Of a stretch of 64,000 nucleotides of DNA, positions 42,869 through 54,090 are shown in pieces. Positions within the stretch are counted from its first letter, which is position 1. Each line of letters opens with the position of its first letter. The translations under genes were made by a program, and so were the position numbers. Below the pieces are notes generated by a model. It did not search any database, was not told the DNA's origin, and worked only from the letters and a program-made list of their open reading frames with translations. The stretch spans positions 1 through 64,000 of the forward strand of contig VGBL01000003.1 in NCBI GenBank assembly GCA_016870515.1, in the 5' to 3' direction. Origin of the DNA: Actinomycetota bacterium. Its GTDB lineage: Bacteria; Actinomycetota; Actinomycetes; S36-B12.

Positions 42869-43696
42869 TCAGAAGAGGATGGTGGCGAACTCTCCGACCT
42901 CTTCGAACCCGACAGCGTGGTAGCACCGACGTGCCGCCTCGTTGTAGTCGTTGACATAGAGGGTGACCACAGGAGCGCATTCGTGGCGAGCCGCCTTGAC
43001 GACGGCCGCCATCCCGGGAGTCGACAGCCCCTGGCCGCGCCGATCGGGGGCAACCCACACGCCCTGCACCTGGCAGGCCCGGGTCGAGGCCGCACCCACC
43101 TCGGCCTTGAAGACGACCTCGTCTTCGTCGATGAGCGCGTATGCGCGGCCCTCGCGGATGAGTTCGGCGATGCGAGCGCGATAGGCGCCCGCCGCGCCGC
43201 CACTCAGTGGGGATACGCCGACCTCCTCGGTGAACATCGCCACGCAAGCGGGGAGCAGCAGGTCCAGCTCGTCGATACGCACAGGCCGCACGCGTTCATC
43301 GCCGGCGACGGGGGAATCTCTCGCGATGGACAGCAGGGGCTGGTGACGCCGCTCCTCGCGCGGACGCCCCCAGGCATGGCGTACGCGGCCCCACAGGTCG
43401 AGCACCTCGTGAGCCGGCCCCACCATCGACGACCCCCTGCGTCCACTACGGGCCAGCTGGGTGGCAAAGGCCTCCCGCGACTCGTCATCGGTGTCAATCG
43501 GGATGACGTTGCTGCCCAGGTAGAGGGCGGACAGGGGATGTCCGTCGACGGCGTAGACGGACACATCGGAGACAACCCGGGCGCCGATCGCCTCGAGCCG
43601 CGAGGCCACGAAGCAGTGGGCCACGGGGTCAGCGGCGAGGGCGCCGCGAAACCAGGGCAGGTCACCGGCTGCGAGGGAGCGGACCTCGCCGCGCAC
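42869..43696 (-). CDS. GNAT acetyltransferase with DUF4081-like N-terminal domain
   Basis: GVWVAPDRRGQGLSTPGMAAVVKAARHECAPVVTLYVNDYNEAARRCYHAVGFEEVGEFATILF; adjacent to ispG as in many actinobacteria. Confidence 0.85.
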   Translation of the reverse strand: MRGEVRSLAAGDLPWFRGALAADPVAHCFVASRLEAIGARVVSDVSVYAVDGHPLSALYLGSNVIPIDTDDESREAFATQLARSGRRGSSMVGPAHEVLDLWGRVRHAWGRPREERRHQPLLSIARDSPVAGDERVRPVRIDELDLLLPACVAMFTEEVGVSPLSGGAAGAYRARIAELIREGRAYALIDEDEVVFKAEVGAASTRACQVQGVWVAPDRRGQGLSTPGMAAVVKAARHECAPVVTLYVNDYNEAARRCYHAVGFEEVGEFATILF

Positions 43697-44857
43697 CTAA
43701 CTCACCGAGACGAGCGGCGAGCCCTCGGCGTCGGCGCTGATCTGCTCGGCGAGCTTCATCGCCTCTTCGATCAAAGTCTCCACGATCTGGTGCTCGGGGA
43801 CCGTCTTGATGACCTCGCCCCTGACAAAGATCTGACCCTTGCCGTTGCCGGAAGCCACACCGAGGTCAGCCTCGCGAGCCTCTCCCGGACCGTTGACCAC
43901 GCAACCCATGACCGCGACGCGCAGGGGCACGTCAAGACCTTCGAGTCCGGCGGTGACCTGCTCGGCCAGGGTGTAGACGTCGACCTGCGCCCGGCCGCAC
44001 GATGGGCACGAGACGATCTCGAGTCCGCGTTGCCGCAGATTGAGCGACTCCAGGATGCCGATGCCTACCTTGACCTCCTCGACGGGCGGAGCGGACAGCG
44101 AGACGCGAATCGTGTCGCCGATTCCCTGCGCAAGGAGTGCTCCGAACGCGACCGCCGACTTGATGGTGCCCTGGAAGGCAGGGCCAGCCTCCGTGACCCC
44201 CAGGTGCAGCGGGTAGTCGCACTGCTCCGCGAGCAGCCGGTAGGCCTGCACCATCGTGACCGGGTCATGGTGCTTTACCGAGATCTTGATGTCACCGAAC
44301 CCGTGCTCTTCGAACAGCGACGCCTCCCACAGGGCCGACTCGACCAGTGCTTCGGGCGTCGCCTTGCCGTACTTCTTCAGCAGGCGCGGGTCAAGCGAAC
44401 CGGCGTTGACGCCGATACGGATCGGCGTGCCCGCGTCGGATGCCGCGCGGGCGATCTCCTTGACCTTGTCGTCGAACTGCTTGATGTTGCCGGGATTCAC
44501 TCGCACGCCAGCACAGCCGGCCTCGATGGCAGCGAAGACGTATTTGGGCTGGAAGTGGATATCTGCAACGACCGGGATCCCCGACTTGCGGGCGATCTGG
44601 GGCAGCGCGTCTGCATCATCCTGACTCGGAACAGCGACCCGAACCACCTGGCACCCTGCGGCGGTCAGCTCCGCAATCTGCTGCAGCGTGGCGTTGACAT
44701 CGGCCGTGAGGGTCGTGGCCATCGACTGCACGCTCACGGGGGCATCGCCTCCCACCGCCACGGGATGGGTGGGGTGGCGAAGGAGCAGCGAACGGGTGGC
44801 GCGGCGCGCAGCCAGGACGGGCGGGGGCGCCGAGGGCAGGCCCAGATCGATACTCAC
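43697..44857 (-). CDS. ispG: (E)-4-hydroxy-3-methylbut-2-enyl-diphosphate synthase
   Basis: [79 protein letters not shown] start at 44857. Confidence 0.95.
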   Translation of the reverse strand: MSIDLGLPSAPPPVLAARRATRSLLLRHPTHPVAVGGDAPVSVQSMATTLTADVNATLQQIAELTAAGCQVVRVAVPSQDDADALPQIARKSGIPVVADIHFQPKYVFAAIEAGCAGVRVNPGNIKQFDDKVKEIARAASDAGTPIRIGVNAGSLDPRLLKKYGKATPEALVESALWEASLFEEHGFGDIKISVKHHDPVTMVQAYRLLAEQCDYPLHLGVTEAGPAFQGTIKSAVAFGALLAQGIGDTIRVSLSAPPVEEVKVGIGILESLNLRQRGLEIVSCPSCGRAQVDVYTLAEQVTAGLEGLDVPLRVAVMGCVVNGPGEAREADLGVASGNGKGQIFVRGEVIKTVPEHQIVETLIEEAMKLAEQISADAEGSPLVSVS

Positions 44858-44904
44858 GATCCCTAGTATCCCCGACGAGCGGGCAGCGCACATCCGGGCC
44901 GCTG

Positions 44905-46224
44905 TTACCCCAGGGTGATGGGCTTGACGAGATCGGCGAAAATCACGACGGCGCCGACCCCCACAAGCACGATGGCCACGACATAGGCCACCGGAAGCAT
45001 GCGCGCGATGTCAACCGGGCCCGGGTCGGGACGACCCCGCCACTTCGCCACCTTGCTGCGGGCTCCCTCGTAGAGCGCGCCGGCCACGTGTCCTCCGTCG
45101 AGTGGCAGGATCGGCAGCAGGTTGAACAGGAAAAGGAAGAGATTGAGCGAGGCGGCCAGGCCCAGGAAGATCGCGACCTTGGCCTCTGTCGATTCGTCGG
45201 ACGCAACGATCTCTCCACCCAGGCGACTGATCCCCACCACGCTCACCGGGCTGTCTACCTGGCGCTCCCCTTTCCCAATCAGCGTGTCGCTCACGAGTTC
45301 GTAGAAGCGCACGGGCAGGGAGACGAGGGCCACCACCGAACGCTCGGTGAGGTCCCACATCGCGGCTGGCACGCTCGACCACGGCTGTGGCACGTAGGCG
45401 ATCTCCGGGCGCAGGCCGAGGAAGCCGGTCGTCTGCGTCTGCCCGGTCGGCTCACCGCCCTCGTCGTAGACGGGACGGGTGACCTCGACAACGTCGACGG
45501 GCACGACCACCGTCGTGCCATCAGCCCGCGCAATGGTGACGTCGAGCGTCTGAGCACCCCCCGCGCGAACGGCCGCGGTCATGTCCTCCCATGCACCCGG
45601 CGGCTGGCCATCGATCGCCGTGATGGTGTCGCCGGGCTGCAGACCGGCAACCGCCGCCGGCGACGGGCCGAGCGCGCACGCACCATCAGCCTGCGCCGCA
45701 CCGGTGGGGTTGCTCACCGAAGGCAGGCAGGGGACGACGGCATTGACCTGGAGGGTCGCCTGCGGCACCCCTATCCCGACCAGCACGGCGCCGAAGAGCA
45801 GGAAGGCGAGCACGAGGTTCATGAACGGACCGCCGAGCATGATGATCACTCGCTTGTGCACGGGAAGCTTGTAGAAGACCCGATCTTCGTCGCCGGGCGC
45901 GATGTCTTCGAGCGACTGCCGGCGAGCATCCTCGACCATCGTGGCCAGGCGACCGGTCGACATACGTCGGGCCGTGCCCTCGGGTGCCCCCTTGGGCGGC
46001 GGGATCATGCCGATCATCCGGATGTAGCCGCCAACGGGGATCGCCTTGACGCCGTAGCGGGTCTCGCCCCGCACCTTCGACCACGCCGTCGGCCCAAATC
46101 CCACCATGTATTCGGTGACCTTGACACCGAACTTCTTCGCAGGCACGAGGTGGCCGATCTCGTGAAGGGCGATCGAGGCGAGGATGACGAGGAAGAAGGC
46201 GATGATGCCAATGACCTCCCACAT
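44905..46224 (-). CDS. M50 family site-2 protease (RseP/Rip1-like)
   Basis: HEIGH zinc motif ([30 protein letters not shown]), PDZ-like region ([16 protein letters not shown]), [17 protein letters not shown]. Confidence 0.93.
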   Translation of the reverse strand: MWEVIGIIAFFLVILASIALHEIGHLVPAKKFGVKVTEYMVGFGPTAWSKVRGETRYGVKAIPVGGYIRMIGMIPPPKGAPEGTARRMSTGRLATMVEDARRQSLEDIAPGDEDRVFYKLPVHKRVIIMLGGPFMNLVLAFLLFGAVLVGIGVPQATLQVNAVVPCLPSVSNPTGAAQADGACALGPSPAAVAGLQPGDTITAIDGQPPGAWEDMTAAVRAGGAQTLDVTIARADGTTVVVPVDVVEVTRPVYDEGGEPTGQTQTTGFLGLRPEIAYVPQPWSSVPAAMWDLTERSVVALVSLPVRFYELVSDTLIGKGERQVDSPVSVVGISRLGGEIVASDESTEAKVAIFLGLAASLNLFLFLFNLLPILPLDGGHVAGALYEGARSKVAKWRGRPDPGPVDIARMLPVAYVVAIVLVGVGAVVIFADLVKPITLG

Positions 46225-47333
46225 CACAGCGCACCTCCCTCGATAACCTCGGCCGCAGCCTTGCGCGCCCACTCGTCTGCAGTAAGGACGCGCTCGACAG
46301 TGTCGGCGTTCCCCCTATTGTCGCTCGACAGATGCCGTTGAAGCACCACAGCAATCGTGTCGACGATCCCCGTGAAGGCAAGCCGCCCGGCAAGGAAGGC
46401 AGCCACCGCCACCTCGTCGGCGGCGTTGAAGACGGCGGGGGCGGTGCCCCCCGCTGCGCCAGCTCGACGGGCCAGGCTTACGGCGGGAAAGGCCTCGTCG
46501 TCCAAGGGCGCGAACTCCCAGGCTGCGGCCCGGGTCCAGTCGCAGCCCGGTGCGGCATCGGCAAAGCGATCGGGATAGCCGAGCGCCCAGGCGATGGGTA
46601 GGCGCATGTCGGGGGGGCTCGCCTGCGCCAGCGTCGACCCGTCGACGAACTCGACCATGGAGTGCACGACGGATTGCGGATGAACGACGACGCCGATGCG
46701 CTCAAAGGGAATGTCGAACAGTAGGTGCGCCTCGATGACCTCCAGGCCCTTGTTAACCAGGGTCGCGGAGTTGATGGTGACGAGCGGACCCATAGACCAC
46801 GTCGGGTGGGCGAGCGCCTGCTCGGGCGTCGCCGTCGCGAGTCGACCAGCGTCCCAGTCGCGAAACGGGCCGCCAGATGCCGTGAGGATCAACCTCGCCA
46901 CCTCTTCGTGGCGTCCCCCCATCAGGCACTGGGCAAGCGCCGAGTGCTCCGAATCCACCGGCCGGATCTGCCCCGGCGCAGCGCGCTTCTTGACGAGCGG
47001 CCCGCCGATGATGAGCGACTCCTTGTTGGCGAGCGCAACGACATTTCCCGCGTCGAGTGCCGCAAGGGTGGGCAGGAGGCCGGCGGCCCCGGCCATGGCA
47101 TTGAGGACCACGTCGCAGCCCATGCCCGCGAGCTCGGCGGCCGCGTCGGCGCCCATGGCCACCCGTGACACGCCAAAGGCCCGGACCTGCTGCTCCAGCA
47201 GGTCAGTTCGGCCTCCTCCGGCAGCCAGGCCGACGACCCGAAACCGTCCGGGATTCCTCGTGACCACGTCGAGGGCCTGGACGCCGATGGACCCCGTGCT
47301 GCCAAGGATGACGACGTCCCGGGGCCTGCTCAC
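46224..47333 (-). CDS. dxr: 1-deoxy-D-xylulose-5-phosphate reductoisomerase
   Basis: [74 protein letters not shown] are Dxr signatures. Confidence 0.96.
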   Translation of the reverse strand: MSRPRDVVILGSTGSIGVQALDVVTRNPGRFRVVGLAAGGGRTDLLEQQVRAFGVSRVAMGADAAAELAGMGCDVVLNAMAGAAGLLPTLAALDAGNVVALANKESLIIGGPLVKKRAAPGQIRPVDSEHSALAQCLMGGRHEEVARLILTASGGPFRDWDAGRLATATPEQALAHPTWSMGPLVTINSATLVNKGLEVIEAHLLFDIPFERIGVVVHPQSVVHSMVEFVDGSTLAQASPPDMRLPIAWALGYPDRFADAAPGCDWTRAAAWEFAPLDDEAFPAVSLARRAGAAGGTAPAVFNAADEVAVAAFLAGRLAFTGIVDTIAVVLQRHLSSDNRGNADTVERVLTADEWARKAAAEVIEGGAL

Positions 47334-47358
47334 GCCCCGATTGTCCTACGCTTATCCC

Positions 47359-48702
47359 ATGACCGACACACTGCTTCCCCCCGCCTCCACGCTGACCCAA
47401 GAGCGCCGCCTCGTCACCGAGCTGCCCGGGCCCCGCTCCCGCGAGCTCATGCAGCGTCGCCAGGGGGCCGTCTCCGCTGGAGTCGGAGGAACCATGCCGG
47501 TCTTCGTCGAGCGGGCGGGCGGAGGTGTCGTCGTCGACGTCGACGGCAACTCCCTCATCGACCTCGGATCGGGCATCGCCGTCACCACCGTGGGCAATGC
47601 CAACCCTCGGGTCGTGGAGCGGGTGCAGCGCCAGGTCGCCGACTTCACTCACACGTGCTTCATGGTGACGCCCTACTCCGGCTACGTCGAGGTGTGCGAG
47701 GCGCTCAACCGACTGACGCCTGGCGACCACGACAAGCGCTCGGCCCTGTTCAACTCCGGCGCGGAGGCCGTCGAAAACGCAGTGAAGATCGCGCGCTCCT
47801 TCACCAAGCGACAGGCCGTCGTGGTGTTCGACCACGGCTACCACGGGCGTACGAACCTCACGATGGCCCTCACGGCCAAGTCGATGCCCTACAAGCACAA
47901 CTTCGGGCCCTTCGCTCCCGAGGTCTACCGCATGCCGATGTCCTACCCCTTCCACGACGGCCCGCACGGCGGTGCCGAGGTGGCCGCGTGGGCCATCTCC
48001 AAGATGGATAAGGAAATCGGCGGAGCCAGCATCGCCGCCATCCTCATCGAGCCCATCCAGGGCGAGGGTGGCTTCATCGTGCCGGCAGCAGGATTCCTCC
48101 CGGCTTTGCGCGACTACGCAACCCAGCACGGCATCGTCTTCATCGCCGATGAAATCCAGACCGGCTTCTGCCGCACCGGCCAATGGTTCGCTTGCGAGCA
48201 CGAGGGGATCGTCCCCGACCTGATCACGACCGCCAAGGGGATCGCGGCAGGCTTGCCCCTGGCCGGCGTGACCGGTCGGGCCGACATCATGGATTCCATC
48301 CACGTCGGAGGGCTCGGCGGGACCTATGGAGGCAACCCGGTTGCCTGCGCGGCGGCACTGGGCTCGATCGAATCCATGGAGGTCGACGATCTCAATGCGC
48401 GGGCTCGTGCGATCGGCGACATCCTGCTCCCGCGCCTGCATGACATGGCGTCTGCCATTCCAGCGATCGGCAACGTGCGCGGCCGCGGTGCGATGGTCGC
48501 CATCGAGATCATCCAGCCCGGCACGCTCGTTCCCGATCCCGACCTCACCCAGCGCGTAGCCAAGGCCTGCCACGCGCAGGGCGTCGTCGTCCTGACCTGC
48601 GGCACCTACGGCAACGTCATCCGGTTCCTACCGCCGCTGACCATCCCCGACTCGCTGCTCCATGAGGGACTCGACGTGGTCGAGGCAGCGTTCGGCGCCT
48701 GA
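47359..48702 (+). CDS. gabT: 4-aminobutyrate aminotransferase
   Basis: Class III aminotransferase: SGAEAVENAVKIAR, FDHGYHGRTNLTMALTAK, IADEIQTGFCRTGQWFA, TTAKGIAAGLPLAGVTGRADIMD. Confidence 0.92.
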   Translation: MTDTLLPPASTLTQERRLVTELPGPRSRELMQRRQGAVSAGVGGTMPVFVERAGGGVVVDVDGNSLIDLGSGIAVTTVGNANPRVVERVQRQVADFTHTCFMVTPYSGYVEVCEALNRLTPGDHDKRSALFNSGAEAVENAVKIARSFTKRQAVVVFDHGYHGRTNLTMALTAKSMPYKHNFGPFAPEVYRMPMSYPFHDGPHGGAEVAAWAISKMDKEIGGASIAAILIEPIQGEGGFIVPAAGFLPALRDYATQHGIVFIADEIQTGFCRTGQWFACEHEGIVPDLITTAKGIAAGLPLAGVTGRADIMDSIHVGGLGGTYGGNPVACAAALGSIESMEVDDLNARARAIGDILLPRLHDMASAIPAIGNVRGRGAMVAIEIIQPGTLVPDPDLTQRVAKACHAQGVVVLTCGTYGNVIRFLPPLTIPDSLLHEGLDVVEAAFGA

Positions 48703-48705
48703 CGC

Positions 48706-49920
48706 CTACTGCTCGCGGCAGTGCCACTGCTGGCCGTAGCCCTCGCTCATGAGGTCGAGGTAGGGCACCGCGTCAAGCGCCTCGGGTCCCAGGACGCCGG
48801 CTCCCGCCCAGACACCGGTCGCCAGGAGTTCGAGCGCGATCACGGGGTTCATGGCGGTCTGCCACACGACGGCCTGCGTGCCGTATTCGCGCATCGTCCA
48901 CTCGTTGTCGGCCACGTGGTAGAGGAAGACCTCTCGTGGTGCGCCGTCCGTGCCCGTGCCCGTCACCCATAGCCCGGCACAGGTCTTGCCGGACATGCGA
49001 TCGCCGAGCGTCGCGGGATCGGGCAGGCACGCGGCCACCACATCGCGCGGGCTCACCCGTTGGCCACGCACCGTGACGGGGTCGGTGCGGTCCAGGCCGA
49101 GCCTGTGAAGGGTCTTCAGCACCTCAATGAACTCGTCGCCCAGGCCGTACTTGAACGTGACGCGCTTGCAATCGATCCATCGAGGCATGAGGAGGACCTC
49201 CTCGTGCTCGACATTGACGCACTCCACGGGGCCGATCCCGTCGGGGAAGTCGAAGACCTCGGCGCCGGAGAAGGGGGCGGTGGTGAACCAGCCGCGGTCC
49301 TTCTCCCAGATCACCGGCGGATTGAGGCATTCCTCGATCGTCGTCCAGATGGAGAAGCTAGGCGCGAAGTCGTAGCCGGACACTACGAGGTTGGCACCGT
49401 CACGCACGCCGAGTTCGTCGATCTCCGAAAACAGGTGGTCGGCGGCGTAGCGGGCGAAGACGTCGGCTAGGCCGGGCTCGACGCCGATGCCGCAGAGCGC
49501 CAGCAGACCTCGCGACTCCCACTCGGGCGACTTGTCGAACTGCTCGTCGCCCAACTTCACGAAAGTGTCGGCGTGGGGTCGTTCGGGATGCGGTCGCGAC
49601 AGGCTCATCGCGGTGTCGAGGTAATTGGCACCCGCGTCGAATGCCCCATCGAAGATCGACATGTTGAAGCGAGGATCGACGACATTCAGCACATGCGTGA
49701 TCGCGTGCTCGCGGCACAGCGCGGCGACGGCCTCCCGATCGCAGGCATCCACCGCGGCAGCGAAGAATCTCGGGTCGCCCGTGCGGGCCACGATCGACCC
49801 GGCGCGCTTGATCTCGTAGTCGGCAGCCACCCAGTGCTCGAAGAAGTCGCGGCGCTGGGCGATCAGAGCGGCCGATGTCCCGACTCCGCCTGATCCGACA
49901 GCGAGGACCCGCATGCTCAC
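48706..49920 (-). CDS. Saccharopine dehydrogenase-like NAD(P)-binding oxidoreductase
   Basis: VLAVGSGGVGTSAALIA Rossmann motif; ITHVLNVVDPRFNMSIFDGAFDAGANYLDTA and LCGIGVEPGLADVFARYAADHLF resemble the Lys9/carboxynorspermidine dehydrogenase superfamily. Confidence 0.8.
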   Translation of the reverse strand: MSMRVLAVGSGGVGTSAALIAQRRDFFEHWVAADYEIKRAGSIVARTGDPRFFAAAVDACDREAVAALCREHAITHVLNVVDPRFNMSIFDGAFDAGANYLDTAMSLSRPHPERPHADTFVKLGDEQFDKSPEWESRGLLALCGIGVEPGLADVFARYAADHLFSEIDELGVRDGANLVVSGYDFAPSFSIWTTIEECLNPPVIWEKDRGWFTTAPFSGAEVFDFPDGIGPVECVNVEHEEVLLMPRWIDCKRVTFKYGLGDEFIEVLKTLHRLGLDRTDPVTVRGQRVSPRDVVAACLPDPATLGDRMSGKTCAGLWVTGTGTDGAPREVFLYHVADNEWTMREYGTQAVVWQTAMNPVIALELLATGVWAGAGVLGPEALDAVPYLDLMSEGYGQQWHCREQ

Positions 49921-50942
49921 GTGGACTCGTCACGGTCGGCCAACAGCGGCCGACGGGGATCCCACGCGGGCCCTCCCGCCGCATCCGCCCGACGGCGGGC
50001 CATGGCGGAAAGCGCCTCGAGCACCACGCGACTGCCCAGCAAAGCGGTGATGTCGGCGTGGTCGTAGGGGGGCGACACCTCGACGACGTCCATGCCGACG
50101 ACGGGGAGCTCCAGGCAGATGCGCCGCACGGCATCGAGCAGTTGGCGAGATGACAGGCCGCCCGGCTCGGGAGTGCCCGTGCCGGGGGCGTGGCCCGGAT
50201 CGGCAACGTCGATGTCGACCGACACGAACACTCCGTCGCAGTCGTCGACGGCGATCGCGAAGGCCTCTGTCAGGCACTCGTCGAGGCCGCGCGTCACGAT
50301 CTCGGTCATCTCGTAGGACCGCATGCGCTGCTGCGCCATCCAGTCGAGGACGTCAGGGGGCGGCCAGTAGCCGCGCAATCCGATCTGCAAGAACCGGTCG
50401 CCTCGAGCGGCACCCGACTCGATGAGGCGTCGCATCGGCTGGCCATGCCCGATCAGGGAGCCGAATTCGATGTCGCCGGTGTCGGCATGCGCATCGAAAT
50501 GCAGGACCGAGACTCTTCCCCAACCACGCGCCCGGGCGACGCCCGTGACGTCGGGCCATGTGACGGTGTGATCGCCGCCGAGGATGAGCGGCATGGCACC
50601 CGTGTCGGCCACGCGCTGCACGGCGACTTCCAGGTCAGCGCACGAGCGTGCGGCGTCGCCGCTGTACATCTCGACGTCGCCTCCGTCGACGACCCGGAGA
50701 TCCTTCAGCCCGTCGGTGCGCAGGGCCAGCGATGGCCGCGATCCGTCGTGGGCGAGGTAGCAGCCCATGCGAATTGCCTGTGGGCCGAAGCGGGCACCGC
50801 TTCGGTAGGAGGTGCCGCCGTCGAAGGGAGCGCCGATGATGACGACATCGGCGTCCGCGTAGGTGGAAGGATCCTCGAGGTCGCAAGGTGGAACTCCGAG
50901 AAACGTCAGGTCCGGGCCATATTGACCGCCGTAGCGCGCCAT
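49917..50942 (-). CDS. speB: Agmatinase / ureohydrolase
   Basis: VIIGAPFDGGTSYRSGARFGPQAIR, LGGDHTVTWP, HFDAHADTGD, VFVSVDIDVADPGHAPGTGTPEPGG are ureohydrolase metal-binding motifs. Confidence 0.92.
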   Translation of the reverse strand: MARYGGQYGPDLTFLGVPPCDLEDPSTYADADVVIIGAPFDGGTSYRSGARFGPQAIRMGCYLAHDGSRPSLALRTDGLKDLRVVDGGDVEMYSGDAARSCADLEVAVQRVADTGAMPLILGGDHTVTWPDVTGVARARGWGRVSVLHFDAHADTGDIEFGSLIGHGQPMRRLIESGAARGDRFLQIGLRGYWPPPDVLDWMAQQRMRSYEMTEIVTRGLDECLTEAFAIAVDDCDGVFVSVDIDVADPGHAPGTGTPEPGGLSSRQLLDAVRRICLELPVVGMDVVEVSPPYDHADITALLGSRVVLEALSAMARRRADAAGGPAWDPRRPLLADRDEST

Positions 50943-50971
50943 TCCCCCACCCTAATGCGAGGTGGCACCTA

Positions 50972-52384
50972 TCAACTGTCGAATCCAAGACCGACGCGAT
51001 CGAGAGTGCGCAGCCAGAGGTTGCGCCGGCCCTCGTTGCGATCGGCCTTGTCGATGGCACGACGGGTGATTCCGATGCCCAGCGACCGAATCGGCTCAGG
51101 CGGGAAAGGGATGGGCTTGGTGCGAGCCATCTCCAGCGCCGTGCGCTCCGTGTGCTCGCCGCTGAGCAGGTCGAGCATGACTTGGGCGCCGAAGCGACTC
51201 GCGCCCACCCCGAGCCCGGTGAACCCCACGCTGTAGGCGACTCGTCCGGCGTAGGCCGTGCCCCAGAAAGCACTGAAGCGCGAGCACGTGTCGATCGCGC
51301 CTGCCCACGCGTGGGTGAATCGCAGGCCGTCGAGTTGGGGGAAGGTGAAGCGAAAGTGCTCGGCAAGCCGGGCGAACGGCGCACTCTGACGCTCGTGCAT
51401 CGGGTTGAAGCCTCCGTAGTACGAAGCGTCGTAGCCACCCCACAGGATCCGGGCATCATGCGTGATGCGGTAGTAGTGGAACTGGTTGCCGGCGTCGCCG
51501 ATGCCGAAGCGGTCCCGCCAACCGATCGACTCACGCTGCTGCCCGGTCAACGGCTCCGTCATGAGCACCGAGTCGTAGACCGGGACGACGTAGTGACCCA
51601 ACCGGCGCAACAGGGGCGGGTAGGCGCTCGTAGCCAGGGCCACGCGTGGGCTCCGGACGCTCCCGAAGTCCGTGACGACACGCATTGCTCCCGGTCGGTC
51701 ATCGAGCGCTATCACACGGGTGCCCTCGTAGATCGCGACCCCCCGTCGGCGGCAGGCGTCGGCCAAGCCCCACGCCAGCCGAGCGGGATCGGCCATCGCT
51801 ACTCCGCGTCGGTCGAGCAGACCCGCCTGATACGTGGGCGAGGCCACGAGCGCGCGTACCTCGTGAGCGTCGAGGAACTCCTGGTCGAGACCGAGCGCCG
51901 ACGCCTGCTGGTGCGTGTCGCGCAGACCTTCGACCTGGTAGGGCGCGACTGCGACGTCGAGCTCACCGGAGCGCAGGAAGTCACAGTCGATGCCCTCGGC
52001 CTGCACGGTCGCCTCGATGGCATCGAGATTGGCGCGCCCCATGTCGGTCAGGCAGGGCATGTCGTCTGGCCAGCGCGCCATGCCGTTACCCAGACCGTGG
52101 GTCAGCGATGCGGCAATGAAGCCGCCATTGCGCCCCGACGCACCGCCCCCGATGCGATCACCCTCGAGCACGACCACCGTCCAGTGGGGGAAGCGCTCAC
52201 GGGCGAGATAGGCGGTCCACAGGCCACTGAAACCGCCGCCGACGACGACGAGGTCGGCATCGATTTCGCTGGTCAGCGCGGGGGAAGCCTGCGGGCGATC
52301 AGGGGTGTCGAGCCAAAAGGGCGCGAATCGCACATCGGCAAGCGATGCCCGTGCCTGCGCAGTGACAGTCGTCGGAAACGGCAT
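50972..52384 (-). CDS. FAD-dependent amine oxidoreductase (DadA/PuuB-like)
   Basis: DLVVVGGGFSGLWTAYLARERFP and LEGDRIGGGASGRNGGFI; embedded in a polyamine cluster. Confidence 0.87.
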   Translation of the reverse strand: MPFPTTVTAQARASLADVRFAPFWLDTPDRPQASPALTSEIDADLVVVGGGFSGLWTAYLARERFPHWTVVVLEGDRIGGGASGRNGGFIAASLTHGLGNGMARWPDDMPCLTDMGRANLDAIEATVQAEGIDCDFLRSGELDVAVAPYQVEGLRDTHQQASALGLDQEFLDAHEVRALVASPTYQAGLLDRRGVAMADPARLAWGLADACRRRGVAIYEGTRVIALDDRPGAMRVVTDFGSVRSPRVALATSAYPPLLRRLGHYVVPVYDSVLMTEPLTGQQRESIGWRDRFGIGDAGNQFHYYRITHDARILWGGYDASYYGGFNPMHERQSAPFARLAEHFRFTFPQLDGLRFTHAWAGAIDTCSRFSAFWGTAYAGRVAYSVGFTGLGVGASRFGAQVMLDLLSGEHTERTALEMARTKPIPFPPEPIRSLGIGITRRAIDKADRNEGRRNLWLRTLDRVGLGFDS

Positions 52385-52392
52385 GGGTATCG

Positions 52393-53193
52393 CTAAACCG
52401 CGCTCTCCAACTTGCGACGACGCCGGTGGTTGGTGAATTGCGCTCCGAGGACCACCAGCAGGGACAGCACGAAGACGAGGGTAGCAAGGGCATTGACCTG
52501 AACCGGTATGCCACGCTGCGCAGCCCCCCAGATGAAGATGGGGAAGGTCACGAGGGTGCCAGCATTGAAGGCACTGATGATGTAGTCGTCGAACGACAGG
52601 CTGAAGCCGAGGAGAGCGGCGCCGAGGATGCCCGGCAGCACGAGCGGAAACGTCACGTAGCGAAACGTTGCTTGGGGGTCCGCGTAGAGATCGCGCGCTG
52701 CCTCCTCAAGCCGCGGATCCATGCCCTGCAGTCGCGCCTTCACGGTGACGACCACAAAACTGATGATGAACATGATGTGCGCGATGGTGACCGTCCAAAA
52801 GCCCAGTGGGAATGCGAGGTTGAGGAAGAGCGCCAGCAGGCTCGAGCCGAGCACCACCTCGGGGGTCGCCATCGGAAGAAAGATCAGCAGGTTGGTCGTC
52901 GACCGGCCCCGGAAGCGATAGCGGACAAGGGCGAACGCGATCATCGTGCCGAGGATCGTCCCCGCAAGGGTGGCGAGCACGCCGATCTCGATGCTGGTCA
53001 GGAACGACTGGCACACGCCTGGCACCCCGCACAGGTTTTGCCAGGCCTCGAGGGAGAACTGGTTCCAGGCGACGTTGAACTTGCCGGCGGGTTCATTGAA
53101 ACTAAGGATAGCAACGACCGCGATCGGGACGAAGAGGTAGACCAGCACCAGGATGCCAATGATCGCGATGAGGTTCTTGCGCAGCCACTTCAT
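52393..53193 (-). CDS. Spermidine/putrescine-type ABC transporter permease (PotC-like)
   Basis: MKWLRKNLIAIIGILVLVYLFVPIAVVAILSFNEP and EAARDLYADPQATFRYVTFPLVLPGILGAALLGFSLSFDDYI (EAA loop). Confidence 0.92.
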   Translation of the reverse strand: MKWLRKNLIAIIGILVLVYLFVPIAVVAILSFNEPAGKFNVAWNQFSLEAWQNLCGVPGVCQSFLTSIEIGVLATLAGTILGTMIAFALVRYRFRGRSTTNLLIFLPMATPEVVLGSSLLALFLNLAFPLGFWTVTIAHIMFIISFVVVTVKARLQGMDPRLEEAARDLYADPQATFRYVTFPLVLPGILGAALLGFSLSFDDYIISAFNAGTLVTFPIFIWGAAQRGIPVQVNALATLVFVLSLLVVLGAQFTNHRRRRKLESAV

Positions 53194-54089
53194 CAGACCA
53201 GGTCCTCCGTGCCAGCCCGACGGATATAGACGAAGACGAGCGCCGGGATGATGGCCATCAGGATGAACGACAATGCACTGGCCACCGGATAATCCCGGAA
53301 CTGCAGGAAGTTGATCTGGATTGCATTGCCCACCATCCGATCCTGGGGAGACCCGAGCAGCGTTGCGTTGATGTAGTCGCCGGATGCCGGGATAAAGGTC
53401 AGCAGCGTGCCGGCCACGACGCCCGGCAGGCTCAGGGGCCACACCACCTTGCGGAACCCGGTGAAGGGCGAGGCGTACAGATCGCCGGCCGCCTCGATGA
53501 GTCGAGGATCGATGCGTTCGAGGGCGGCGTACAGCGGGAGAATCATGAAGGGCAGGAAGTTGTAGCTAAGGCCGGTGATCACGGCAATGGGAGTGTTAAG
53601 GATTCGCCCCTCAGGGAGCAGATGCAGGGCATTGAGGGTGCTCGTGATAAAGCCCTCGTCGGCCAGGATGGTGCGCCAGGCGTAGGTGCGCAGCAGGAAC
53701 GATGCGAAGAACGGTGCCACGACAAGCACCAGGAGCAGGGCACGCCACTTGCCGGCCTTGAAGGCAATGAAGTAGGCCAGCGGATAGGCGATGACCAGGG
53801 CCAGCACGGTGGCGATGCCCGAATAGATGAATGACTTGACGAACTGGGGCCAGTAGTCGGAGATAGCCGTGAGGTAGTTGGCGGCCTCGAACCCTGGCTG
53901 ATAGACCCCCGGGGTGCCGGTGGGCGACTGCAGGCTAGTGAAAAACAGCGAGACGAGCGGCACCACGAAGAAGAGCCCGAGCCAAGCGATGCCGGGGAGC
54001 AGGAGCAGATATGCCGTACGAGCGCGTCGTTGGACGCCAGCACCGACTGAGACCTTGGCGCCGCCGGCCACCGGGGCGAGGGCGGGCAT
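53193..54089 (-). CDS. Spermidine/putrescine-type ABC transporter permease (PotB-like)
   Basis: EAAGDLYASPFTGFRKVVWPLSLPGVVAGTLLTFIPASGDYINATLLG; stop overlaps the start of the PotC-like gene. Confidence 0.92.
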   Translation of the reverse strand: MPALAPVAGGAKVSVGAGVQRRARTAYLLLLPGIAWLGLFFVVPLVSLFFTSLQSPTGTPGVYQPGFEAANYLTAISDYWPQFVKSFIYSGIATVLALVIAYPLAYFIAFKAGKWRALLLVLVVAPFFASFLLRTYAWRTILADEGFITSTLNALHLLPEGRILNTPIAVITGLSYNFLPFMILPLYAALERIDPRLIEAAGDLYASPFTGFRKVVWPLSLPGVVAGTLLTFIPASGDYINATLLGSPQDRMVGNAIQINFLQFRDYPVASALSFILMAIIPALVFVYIRRAGTEDLV

Positions 54090-54090
54090 C